Shown in pieces: positions 41,445 to 49,316 of a stretch of 64,000 bases of DNA (positions are counted from its first letter, which is position 1; each line of letters starts with the position of its first letter). The translations under genes and the position numbers were made by a program. Source of the stretch: Canibacter zhoujuaniae (GTDB lineage: Bacteria > Actinomycetota > Actinomycetes > Actinomycetales > Microbacteriaceae); the NCBI RefSeq assembly GCF_011752005.1, contig NZ_JAAIJZ010000002.1, positions 62,001-126,000 on the forward strand, given 5' to 3'. The notes beneath the pieces were generated by a model. That model saw only the letters and a program-made list of their open reading frames with translations. It searched no databases and had not been told where the DNA came from.

Positions 41445-42809
41445 ATGAGTGATATGAATACCTCTGTGATTCCTATTAAGGGCAGCGTTTCCGGCGTCGG
41501 AATAGCCCTCATATGGCTGGCAGCCAACCTGGTTGTGACAACTTTGTTAACGGGCACGCTGTTTGTGCCGGGCGTTACCTACGGCACCGCCATTGCGGCG
41601 ATTGTGGTTGGAACTCTGCTCGGCGCACTGATCCTCACCATGATTGCGGTGATGGGAACCCGCACAGGTCTCTCAACTATGGCATTAGCCCGCGGCTCTT
41701 TTGGGATTCGCGGCGCCACACTGCCGACCACCGCGAACATCATCATCCTGATGGGGTGGTCATGGGTGCAGGCGATGCTTGCCGGCATCTCGATCAACTA
41801 CATTATTGAGCAGAAAACCGGATACTCAAATCCGATCCTGTTTTCCGCGCTCTGCCAGGTGATCGTCGTCGTTCTGGCAATTTTCGGGCACGACGGCATA
41901 GCAAAAATTGAGCCCTATCTGGGGCTTGTGATCCTCGGAATTGTGATCTACATTTTTGCTGTTGCCTTCACAACCTACAGCCCGGCCGAGTACTTTGCGA
42001 TTCCGGCAGATAAGTCGCTCGAATACACGGGCATGAGCGTTTTCGATATTGTGTTTGCAACAGCGATCTCCTGGACTGTTTTGAGCGCGGATCTAACACG
42101 CACAGCACGCACGCAGCGCGGTGGCGCTATCGGAACCGCGCTTGGCTACAGCACCTCCACCATCACAGCGATGACCCTTGGTGCGACCGCCATCGCTTTC
42201 GTGCTGCTGCGGGGAGGCGAGGTAGCGTCGTTTGACCCGACAGTGATCATTGAGAGCTTTGGGTGGCCGTTAGCGATTGCAATATTTTTATCTGTGACAG
42301 CAACCAACACTATGGTCGTCTACGGCATGGCAACCTCGGCGCAAACCATTGTGCCGCGCACAAATCCGCTGCCGTTTCTGCCAACCGCGCTTGTTCTGGG
42401 CGCTATTTCGGTTGCGGGAGCAACGTGGCTTGCGATGCTCGACCAGTTCACCAACTTCCTGGTGCTCATCGGTGCCTTTTTTATCCCGGTGTTCGCAATT
42501 ATGATTATCGACTACTATGTTGCACGCCGACGCACATACGCACACGATATTTTGCGCACCCAGGGCGGTCGTTACTGGTTCACCGGCGGCGTCAACATTG
42601 GCGCGGTGGCCACCTGGATTATCGGGTGCGGAGTGTACCTGCTCTTCACATTTGTGTGGCCGCTCCCGATCGGCGCAAGCCTACCCACGATCGTGCTCTC
42701 CGCTGCGAGTTACCTGCTTTTCACAAAATTAATGCGGATCGAGGAGCCGGCAGATACTCGCTCGATCCATCTCACTGAATCGATCTCTGTTGTGAATGCT
42801 GCGCAATAG
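41445..42809 (+). CDS. NCS1-family permease (cytosine/purine/allantoin transporter type)
   Basis: 454 residues with about 12 hydrophobic segments. NCS1 features: RTGLSTMALARGSFGIRG after TM2, LMGWSWVQAMLAG in TM3, AISWTVLSADLTRTARTQ, and IDYYVARRRTY after a late segment. The family moves nucleobases, allantoin, hydantoins or related compounds with a cation. Regulation with a ureohydrolase suggests a guanidino or amidino substrate (inference). ATG 41445 is followed closely by a second in-frame ATG. Confidence 0.88.
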   Translation: MSDMNTSVIPIKGSVSGVGIALIWLAANLVVTTLLTGTLFVPGVTYGTAIAAIVVGTLLGALILTMIAVMGTRTGLSTMALARGSFGIRGATLPTTANIIILMGWSWVQAMLAGISINYIIEQKTGYSNPILFSALCQVIVVVLAIFGHDGIAKIEPYLGLVILGIVIYIFAVAFTTYSPAEYFAIPADKSLEYTGMSVFDIVFATAISWTVLSADLTRTARTQRGGAIGTALGYSTSTITAMTLGATAIAFVLLRGGEVASFDPTVIIESFGWPLAIAIFLSVTATNTMVVYGMATSAQTIVPRTNPLPFLPTALVLGAISVAGATWLAMLDQFTNFLVLIGAFFIPVFAIMIIDYYVARRRTYAHDILRTQGGRYWFTGGVNIGAVATWIIGCGVYLLFTFVWPLPIGASLPTIVLSAASYLLFTKLMRIEEPADTRSIHLTESISVVNAAQ

Positions 42810-42827
42810 CAAATTGCGCTAAAGACA

Positions 42828-42857
42828 AGGGCCGGCAGCTTGTCAGCTGCCGGCCCT
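42828..42857. terminator. Bidirectional terminator between permease and aspS
   Basis: AGGGCCGGCAGCT pairs perfectly with AGCTGCCGGCCCT around a 4-nt loop (13 bp), between the convergent stops at 42809 and 42868. Confidence 0.85.
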
Positions 42858-42867
42858 AAGTTAACAG

Positions 42868-44220
42868 CTAAGGCTGTAGACGAGTTGGACCGCGGAAGAG
42901 ATATGTGGTTTCCCGGATCGAGCTCTGTTCCAGCATCAGCATGAGCACTCGTGCCAAGCCCATACCGAAGCCGCCGTGTGGCGGAACACCGTGCCGGAAG
43001 AAATCGAGATAGAAGCTCATCTCTTTCGGGTCGAGGCCCTTTTCTACGGTCTGCTGCTCGAGCACAGTAATGCGATGCTCACGCTGCGCGCCGGTTGAAA
43101 TTTCGACGCCACGATAGATGAGGTCGTAACTGTTGGTGAGGGAGGCATCGTCGGCGTGCCGCATGTGGTAGAACGGGCGGATCGAAGTTGCGTAGTCGGT
43201 CAGGAACACAAAATCGTGTCCGTATTTTTCTTTCACATAGGCGTGAATCTGACGCTCACCCTCTGGATCCATGTCAGCATCATTGCGCGGCACCTCGTAG
43301 CCGCGCTCTTTCACAATTTCTTTTGCCTCGGCTAGCGGAATTCGTGGGAAGGGCACCGTTGGAACTTCGAGCGTTTGACCAAAGAGCCTTTCTATTTCAG
43401 CGCCGTGTTTCTCCTTCACCGCGGTGAAACCGGCGACGATCAGCTCTTCATGAAGCTGCATCACGTCTTCGTGCGACTCAATCCAGCTGAACTCACAGTC
43501 AACAGAGGTGAACTCTGTTGCGTGGCGTGACGTAAAGGACGGATCGGCGCGGAATGCAGGGCCCACCTCAAAGATGCCGCCAAAGCCGGCCGCCTGCGCC
43601 ATCTGCTTAAAGAACTGCGGGCTCTGCGCTAGATACGCTGTGGTGTCAAAGTACTCTAGCTGGAAAAGCTCAGCGCGTGACTCAGATGCGCTCGCCATAA
43701 GTTTTGGAGTCTGCACCTCGATAAAGCCCTTTTCAACCCACACGTTGCGCAGCGCCTGTAAGAAGGTGGTTTGAATCTTAAAGATCAGAGCCTGCTCTGG
43801 GCGGCGTAGATCGAGGAAACGCCAGTCTAAGCGCACATCGATACCGGAGTCGGGAGCGACCGGAGTTTCAGGGTCGGCTGCGGTGACAACTTCAAATTTA
43901 TCTATCTGCACCTCAATGCCGCCGAGCTTTACGCGTTCATTTTTCTGCAGCTCACCGCTGACGATGACAAAGCTGCCGGTTGCGACCTCGCTAATGGCGG
44001 TTGTGCGCACGTGCCGGTCGGCGTCTTTCGGATCCTCAGAATTCGGATCAAGCTCGCGCACAACACCGCCGTTTACCAGCTGCACAGCAGCGCCCGATTC
44101 GTCACGCAACACAACAAACTGGACATAGCGCTGGTCGCGCACTTTCTCAACCCAGCCTGCAACAGTGACCGGACCCTCTTCACGGTTTGCAAGTGACGCA
44201 ATAAGCTCTCGTTTGATCAT
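42868..44220 (-). CDS. aspS: Aspartyl-tRNA synthetase, short archaeal-type (possibly Asp/Asn non-discriminating)
   Basis: 450 residues, far shorter than the about 590-residue bacterial AspRS because the GAD insertion domain is absent. N-terminal OB anticodon domain (VTVAGWVEKVRDQRYVQFVVLRDESG region), class II motif 1 with FLQALRNVWVEKGFIEVQTP, motif 2 GPAFRADPSFTSRHATEFTS and motif 3 GGFGMGLARVLMLML. The overall layout matches archaeal/eukaryotic AspRS and bacterial genes annotated aspartate-tRNA(Asn) ligase. ATG 44220 follows TAAAAT by 6 nt (leaderless). Confidence 0.92.
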   Translation of the reverse strand: MIKRELIASLANREEGPVTVAGWVEKVRDQRYVQFVVLRDESGAAVQLVNGGVVRELDPNSEDPKDADRHVRTTAISEVATGSFVIVSGELQKNERVKLGGIEVQIDKFEVVTAADPETPVAPDSGIDVRLDWRFLDLRRPEQALIFKIQTTFLQALRNVWVEKGFIEVQTPKLMASASESRAELFQLEYFDTTAYLAQSPQFFKQMAQAAGFGGIFEVGPAFRADPSFTSRHATEFTSVDCEFSWIESHEDVMQLHEELIVAGFTAVKEKHGAEIERLFGQTLEVPTVPFPRIPLAEAKEIVKERGYEVPRNDADMDPEGERQIHAYVKEKYGHDFVFLTDYATSIRPFYHMRHADDASLTNSYDLIYRGVEISTGAQREHRITVLEQQTVEKGLDPKEMSFYLDFFRHGVPPHGGFGMGLARVLMLMLEQSSIRETTYLFRGPTRLQP

Positions 44221-44226
44221 TGTTTC

Positions 44227-44232
44227 ATTTTA
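44227..44232 (-). promoter_or_regulatory. -10 element of leaderless aspS
   Basis: TAAAAT on the minus strand, 6 nt before the ATG. Confidence 0.6.
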
Positions 44233-44266
44233 GCGGGCTGGCCGCGGGCTCGGCGGCGCAGTGTAG

Positions 44267-44272
44267 TAATCT
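44267..44272 (+). promoter_or_regulatory. -10 element of the leaderless acetyltransferase gene
   Basis: TAATCT, 6 nt before ATG 44279. Confidence 0.5.
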
Positions 44273-44278
44273 TTTTGC

Positions 44279-44800
44279 ATGAACGCGACGTCGCAGCTCA
44301 TTTTTCGTGAGGCTACTCCGGAAGATTATTCACGCGTAGATGAATTGGTTGAAAACGCCTACACGCAGGCCTACGGAGACCTTGATGTGTCTTGGGATAA
44401 AGAGCGCACCGCGGTGGCGCGTGCGGCATATCCGCAGCATATCTGGGTGGCGCAACGGCCCACAGGAGAAATCATTGCAACACTGTCAGGCCGCATTTTC
44501 GGAGAGCGTTCTGTTGTTGATGAAGACGTGCAGACTCCCGACCACTTGATGGACTTACGGTTGCTTGCGGTTGACCCGAGCGCGCAGGGCGAGGGCGTGG
44601 CCGCTCGCATGATGGCGCACGCTGAAACTGTGGCGCGGCAAACCGGGTTTAAAGGCCTCCTGCTAGAAACACTTAAAGAGTGGCCCGGCCCGCAGGCGCT
44701 CTACCGCAAGCTCGGATGGCGGGAAATTGCCACAATCGAGCCGCCAGCCGACAACCCCGAGGTGCCAACTCTGCTCGTATTCACTCACGAGTGGGAGTAG
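44279..44800 (+). CDS. GNAT-family N-acetyltransferase
   Basis: 173 residues. FREATPEDYSRVDELVENAY at the N-terminus, acetyl-CoA loop LRLLAVDPSAQGEGVAARMM (Q/R-x-x-G-x-G/A type) at about 98-117, and LYRKLGWREIATIE near the end. Acceptor unknown. Divergent from aspS. Confidence 0.87.
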   Translation: MNATSQLIFREATPEDYSRVDELVENAYTQAYGDLDVSWDKERTAVARAAYPQHIWVAQRPTGEIIATLSGRIFGERSVVDEDVQTPDHLMDLRLLAVDPSAQGEGVAARMMAHAETVARQTGFKGLLLETLKEWPGPQALYRKLGWREIATIEPPADNPEVPTLLVFTHEWE

Positions 44801-44837
44801 CAGTTCGCTTTTCTTACACACTCTCAGCTAGCCGCCG

Positions 44838-44843
44838 TAAACT
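44838..44843 (+). promoter_or_regulatory. -10 element of the histidine phosphatase operon
   Basis: TAAACT, 6 nt before the GTG at 44850. It would drive the whole cytochrome c maturation operon. Confidence 0.55.
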
Positions 44844-44849
44844 CATAGA

Positions 44850-45506
44850 GTGAGTTCGCACAAAATTCATCTCATTCGGCACGGCGAGGTAGATAATCCA
44901 GAGGGCATTCTCTATGGTCGTCTGCCGGGTTATGCGCTCAGCGAGAACGGCCGCAAGATGGCAGAACTGGCGACGCAGGCACTGCTTGATTCAGGTGTTG
45001 CAGTCGGCCACCTTTATGCGTCGCCGCTGCTTCGGGCACAGCAGTCTGCAAGACCGATAGCCGAGGTGTTCGAGCGCGAAATTAAGACTGAGCAACGCAT
45101 TATTGAACCGACGAATAAATTCGAGGGTCTGAAGAATCACGGCCCAGACTCTGCGTTCAAGCAGTTGCGGCACCTTCCGAAGCTGTGGAATCCGGTGCTG
45201 CCGAGCTGGGGCGAGCCTTACGCCCGAATTGCGCGCCGCGTGCTCGCCGCAATGGATGATGCCTGGACGCTGGCGCAGGCTTCTGACGTCGCAGGCGATA
45301 TTGTGATGGTCAGTCACCAGGCGGTAATTTGGGCTGCGCACAGGCGTATCAATGGCAAACCTTTAATGCATAACCCGGCAAGCAGACGGTGCGATCTTTC
45401 GAGCATCACAACCTTCGAAAAGATTGATGATGTGTGGCGTGAAATTGCTTATGTGAGCCCGGCTGCGGAACTGATCAATCAAGCTAACGATGTGGGGGCG
45501 GTATAA
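44850..45506 (+). CDS. Histidine phosphatase family protein (phosphoglycerate mutase-like)
   Basis: 218 residues. Catalytic LIRHGEVDNPEGILYGRLPG at about 8-27 (RHG with the phosphorylated His), ASPLLRAQQSARPI, and the second His in VMVSHQAVIWAAH. In many actinobacteria such a gene heads the tlpA-ccdA-resB-ccsA cluster, as here; its role there is unclear. Its TAA stop is immediately followed by the ATG of the next gene. Confidence 0.9.
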   Translation: MSSHKIHLIRHGEVDNPEGILYGRLPGYALSENGRKMAELATQALLDSGVAVGHLYASPLLRAQQSARPIAEVFEREIKTEQRIIEPTNKFEGLKNHGPDSAFKQLRHLPKLWNPVLPSWGEPYARIARRVLAAMDDAWTLAQASDVAGDIVMVSHQAVIWAAHRRINGKPLMHNPASRRCDLSSITTFEKIDDVWREIAYVSPAAELINQANDVGAV

Positions 45507-46136
45507 ATGAGCAGAGGGCGTGCGGTCGCTAAAAAGTGGCGCTTACAGCAGCTTGTCGGTATCGGGGCAGTGCTGCTGCTACCCCTCGGTCTTGCTGCTT
45601 GTTCCAGCTCGAACGAAGCGTTGGTTGCTGCCGCCGACACAGGTTTTGTGGCCGGTGACGGCTCGAGTATTTCGATCCCTGCAAGCGAGCGCAGCGCGCC
45701 GGTTGAATTCTCCGGCACCGACGAAAATGGCAACACGATAACAAACGCTGAGTTTCTTGGAAACATTACCGTCGTAAATTTTTGGTACGCCGGCTGTGCT
45801 CCGTGTCGCGCTGAAGCGGCTGACCTGAATGAGGCCTATGCCCAGTGGCATGGTGAGGGAGTGCGATTCTTGGGTGTAAACACACGTGATCAGGCCGCAC
45901 AAGCAAAACAGTTTGCCGCCGAGTTTGATGTGCCTTATGCCTCCATTATGGATGTTGCAGATGGCCGTGCTGTGCAGAGCGCATTTGCGGGTGCCATTCC
46001 CTTGAACGCTGTTCCTACAACGCTCGTGCTTGATCGGGAGGGGCGCGTTGCCCACCGTATTTTAGGGCAGATCGCGGGAGCATCACAGCTGTCGACAATG
46101 ATCAAAGAAACAGCAGCTGAGACTGCCGGCAGTTAG
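45507..46136 (+). CDS. resA: TlpA/ResA-like thioredoxin lipoprotein
   Basis: 209 residues. Signal peptide with lipobox LGLAAC (lipidated Cys32), then a thioredoxin fold with redox pair in WYAGCAPC (Cys97, Cys100), RFLGVNTRDQ and cis-Pro region NAVPTTLVLDREG. Acts outside the membrane to reduce apocytochrome c haem-binding cysteines, receiving electrons from CcdA, encoded next. Confidence 0.9.
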   Translation: MSRGRAVAKKWRLQQLVGIGAVLLLPLGLAACSSSNEALVAAADTGFVAGDGSSISIPASERSAPVEFSGTDENGNTITNAEFLGNITVVNFWYAGCAPCRAEAADLNEAYAQWHGEGVRFLGVNTRDQAAQAKQFAAEFDVPYASIMDVADGRAVQSAFAGAIPLNAVPTTLVLDREGRVAHRILGQIAGASQLSTMIKETAAETAGS

Positions 46137-46139
46137 TGA

Positions 46140-46916
46140 GTGCCTGTGGAATCGCTCATTTATGAAGGTTCGGTGCTCGCTGCTGCACTGGTTGCGGTGC
46201 TCGCTGGCGCACTATCGTTCTTTTCTCCGTGCGTGCTGCCTCTCGTGCCGGGGTATCTTGCTTATGTTGGCGGATCTGCCGAGCTGGCAGCAGCAGCAAC
46301 GACCGGTGCCGGCCGTAAACGCCTGCGCGCCCTTGGGGGGCAGCGGCGAATGTTAGCTGGTGCTGCACTGTTTGTGCTCGGATTCTCGGCCGTGTTTATT
46401 GCGCTGATAACGCTCTCGGGTGTTGTCGGAGCCTGGTTATTGCGGTGGGAGATGCTGATCACGCAGATTTTCGGTGCGCTTGTGATTGTGCTTGGTTTGG
46501 CGTTTATCGGTGTTTTTAAACCGCTGCAGCGCACCCACAAAACCAACTCTAAACCTGCTGTTGGGCTTGCCGGTGCGCCGCTATTGGGCGCGGTGTTTGC
46601 GATTGGGTGGACACCGTGCATGGGGCCAACTCTCGGAGTTATCATGTCGCTCAGCCTGACGCAGGGCACCGCCGGCCGCGGCGCAATTCTCGGCATCGCT
46701 TACTGCCTTGGGCTTGGCATTCCGTTCCTCCTGGTTGCCGCAGGCTTTGGTTGGATGGCCCGCGCAATCGGCTGGATCCGCAAGAATATGCGGGCTGTGA
46801 ATATTGCCGGCGGCGTGATTTTGATTTTGATTGGAATTCTGATGTTGACCGGTCTGTGGACCCGCATGATGTATGTTTTGCAGGCTTGGATCGGCGGGTT
46901 TGTGCTGCCGCTGTAG
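46140..46916 (+). CDS. ccdA: Cytochrome c biogenesis protein CcdA
   Basis: Membrane thiol-disulfide carrier passing reducing power from cytosolic thioredoxin to ResA. 258 residues, six hydrophobic segments. Redox Cys in FFSPCVLPLVPGYLAYVGG at about 28-46 and in GWTPCMGPTLG near residue 155. GTG start 3 bp after the resA stop. Confidence 0.93.
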   Translation: MPVESLIYEGSVLAAALVAVLAGALSFFSPCVLPLVPGYLAYVGGSAELAAAATTGAGRKRLRALGGQRRMLAGAALFVLGFSAVFIALITLSGVVGAWLLRWEMLITQIFGALVIVLGLAFIGVFKPLQRTHKTNSKPAVGLAGAPLLGAVFAIGWTPCMGPTLGVIMSLSLTQGTAGRGAILGIAYCLGLGIPFLLVAAGFGWMARAIGWIRKNMRAVNIAGGVILILIGILMLTGLWTRMMYVLQAWIGGFVLPL

Positions 46917-46934
46917 GTGCGCGAAGGGTGACAG

Positions 46935-48593
46935 ATGCTGCGACCAGATGACTACGATGATGGCTCCGGCCGGGTTAGGCCTGAGATCGAAAAACAGGGG
47001 CAGGGAATTCTGTCTTGGGTGCGTTGGTTCTGGCGTCAACTGAGCTCAATGCGTGTTGCGCTGCTGCTGCTTTTGATGCTTGCTGTTGCGGCGGTGCCGG
47101 GGTCTTTAGTGCCGCAGCGCGGCGCCGACCCAAACGGTGTCGAGCAGTTCAAAGTTGACAACCCTGAACTGTTTAAAGTGCTTGATGCGTTTCCGATCCA
47201 GGCATTTGATGTTTACTCTTCGGTGTGGTTCACCGCCATCTATCTGCTGCTGTTTATCTCACTAATCGGTTGTATTATTCCGCGCATCACACACCACATC
47301 AAAGCGCTGCGGGCCGATCCCGCAAAGACCCCTGCGCAGCTGCGCCGCATGGTCGGATACACAGAATTTCAGGTGCAAAACCCCGAAGCCAGCGTGACCG
47401 AGCGCGAGGAGACCGCGCAGCGTGTTATCGCAAAGGCGGCAGAGCTGCTGTCTGGTATGCGGTATCGCACGAGTGTGCAGGAGACTGTGTCGCGTGCGGG
47501 AGCGAAAGAGTTCAGCGTGTCAGCTGAGCGTGGTTATCTGCGTGAAACCGGTAACCTGGTGTTTCACGTGGGGCTGGTGGGAGTTTTGGTTTCCGTTGCA
47601 ATTGGTGCGGGTTTTAGCTTCAATGCGCAAAAAGCCGTTGTTGAGGGTGAGTCGCTGGTGAACTCACTAATCGACTATGACTCTTTTACAGCAGGGCGCT
47701 TTTTTGATCCGGCACACTTAGAGCCGTTTCGTGTGAAACTTGATGATCTGTCGGTTGATTATGTGGAGCCGGAAGACGGCTTTGCATCGGGTGTGGGGAT
47801 CGCGAAAGATTTTCGTGCGACCGTCAGTGTGACGCGCGCCGATGGCACCGAGTATGCAGACAGTATTCGAGTTAACCATCCGATGCGGTCAACCGGTGCC
47901 CCTATTTTTCTTGTGCAAAATGGGTATGCCCCAAAGTTGACCGTGCGCAACAGCACGGGCGAAGTGGTGTTCAGTGAAAGCACGCTGTTTATTCCGCAGG
48001 ATCTCAACCTGACCTCTGTCGGCGTGATCAAAATCCCATACGGACTGCAACACAACGGCGAGGCAACGCAGGTCGGGCTGCGCGGTTTCTTTTATCCAAC
48101 CGTGGCTGAGCTTGAGTCTGGGGCGTTTGCATCTTCCTATCCAGACTTGAATAAGCCGCTTTTAACGCTTGATGTTTTTGTTGGTGATTTGGGCATCAAC
48201 AGCGGTATTCCGCAATCGGTATATAGCTTGAACACCGATAAACTGCAGCAGCTAACCGGGCGTCAGGTTGAGAAACAGTCACTCGCGCTAGCGGTGGGAG
48301 AAACTGTCGATCTGCCAGAGGGGATGGGCACAATCACGCTTGAGGCAGTGCCGCGTTATGCGGCTGTGGAGCTAAAGCAGGATCCCTCAGCGCGTGGTGT
48401 GCTGGTTTCTGCCCTAGCTTCAATTGTCGGCCTGTTGGCGTCACTGTTTGTGCCGCGTCGTCGAATGTGGGTAAAAGCGCAGCTCACCGATAATGGTTTT
48501 ACTCTGCAGTATGCGGGATTAGCGCGCGGTGATGATCCGAGCCTCGAAGCCGCTGTGGCGCACATTCGCAGCCAGCATCTTGCGAAACTCTAG
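46935..48593 (+). CDS. resB: ResB, cytochrome c synthase subunit
   Basis: 552 residues. Cytoplasmic N-terminus, SSMRVALLLLLMLAVAAVPGSLVPQR (first span), WFTAIYLLLFISLIGCIIPR (second), a third span around residue 205, a large outside domain, and a last span ALASIVGLLASLFVPRRRMWV near 500-520. The usual partner ResC/CcsA, which carries the WWD haem-handling motif, is not encoded downstream: the convergent msrB gene begins 10 bp after this stop. Confidence 0.92.
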   Translation: MLRPDDYDDGSGRVRPEIEKQGQGILSWVRWFWRQLSSMRVALLLLLMLAVAAVPGSLVPQRGADPNGVEQFKVDNPELFKVLDAFPIQAFDVYSSVWFTAIYLLLFISLIGCIIPRITHHIKALRADPAKTPAQLRRMVGYTEFQVQNPEASVTEREETAQRVIAKAAELLSGMRYRTSVQETVSRAGAKEFSVSAERGYLRETGNLVFHVGLVGVLVSVAIGAGFSFNAQKAVVEGESLVNSLIDYDSFTAGRFFDPAHLEPFRVKLDDLSVDYVEPEDGFASGVGIAKDFRATVSVTRADGTEYADSIRVNHPMRSTGAPIFLVQNGYAPKLTVRNSTGEVVFSESTLFIPQDLNLTSVGVIKIPYGLQHNGEATQVGLRGFFYPTVAELESGAFASSYPDLNKPLLTLDVFVGDLGINSGIPQSVYSLNTDKLQQLTGRQVEKQSLALAVGETVDLPEGMGTITLEAVPRYAAVELKQDPSARGVLVSALASIVGLLASLFVPRRRMWVKAQLTDNGFTLQYAGLARGDDPSLEAAVAHIRSQHLAKL

Positions 48594-48603
48594 CGCTGAA
48601 AAT

Positions 48604-49116
48604 TTAGTAAGCTTTTTCGGCGCCCGGTGCGTGATTTTCGCAGGTGCAGTCACGGTTGTGAGCGGAAAACACAGACTCGCCAGTCTGTTCAACCGGCCCC
48701 TCGGCGCTGGCGCCAGCCTCAAAGTTTAGAGCAACTGAGTTCATGCAGTAGCGATCGCCGGTTGGAGTGCCAAAGCCGTCAGGGAAAACGTGGCCGAGGT
48801 GTGAGTCGCAGTTCGCGCAACGCACCTCAACCCGAGTGCGTGCCAGGCTGTTGTCTTCGAGGAGTTTTACGGCATCTGGGCGCACAACCTCATAGAAACT
48901 CGGCCACCCGCAGCCGGAATCAAATTTGGTGCCTGCAAGAAACAGCTCTGCTTTACAGGCGGCGCAGCGGTAGAGGCCGTCGCGGTTTTCGTGCAGGAGC
49001 TCGCCGGTGCCCGGTCTCTCAGTGCCGGCCTGTCGCAGAACGCGATACTCTTCCGGGCTGAGAATCTCACGCCATTCAGCGTCGGTACGGTTTGCGGCGT
49101 TCGGATCGATGCTCAC
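48604..49116 (-). CDS. msrB: Peptide-methionine (R)-S-oxide reductase
   Basis: Repairs oxidised methionine in proteins. 170 residues. Zinc cysteines at 51, 54, 100 and 103 (CAACKAELF, CANCDSHLGHVF), catalytic Cys124 in RYCMNSVALNF, and SGCGWPSFYE. GTG start with GAGGAG 4 nt upstream. Confidence 0.96.
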   Translation of the reverse strand: MSIDPNAANRTDAEWREILSPEEYRVLRQAGTERPGTGELLHENRDGLYRCAACKAELFLAGTKFDSGCGWPSFYEVVRPDAVKLLEDNSLARTRVEVRCANCDSHLGHVFPDGFGTPTGDRYCMNSVALNFEAGASAEGPVEQTGESVFSAHNRDCTCENHAPGAEKAY

Positions 49117-49228
49117 GAGACTCCTCAGGTTGTTGTTAATACTGTGCTAACAAGCATAAAGGGAGCTGGCTGGACATAAAAATTATCTGTAATAAATTTT
49201 CTAAATCCCTGATCAGAACTATAAAAAT

Positions 49229-49247
49229 AAGTTCAACAGATGAACTT
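49229..49247. repeat. 7-bp inverted repeat in the htaA promoter region
   Basis: AAGTTCA, ACAGA, TGAACTT: a perfect palindrome with a 5-nt spacer, 30 bp upstream of the iron box. Possible operator; no regulator can be assigned. Confidence 0.4.
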
Positions 49248-49276
49248 TTGAATTTTAGGTGACTTATTCCTCTGCG

Positions 49277-49295
49277 GGTGGTAAGTTTAACCTAA
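49277..49295. promoter_or_regulatory. DtxR/IdeR-like iron box upstream of htaA
   Basis: GGTGGTAAGTTTAACCTAA matches the 19-bp DtxR/IdeR consensus at 13 positions, with the right half 8 of 9. It lies 22-40 bp before the htaA ATG. A further TTAGGT half-site is at 49255-49260. Confidence 0.6.
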
Positions 49296-49316
49296 GTAGA
49301 TCTGATGGAAGGCGCT

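Noticed and set aside
46581..47039. 152-residue antisense frame across ccdA/resB
   Set aside because: Overlaps two secure genes and is His/Gln/Pro-rich shadow sequence.
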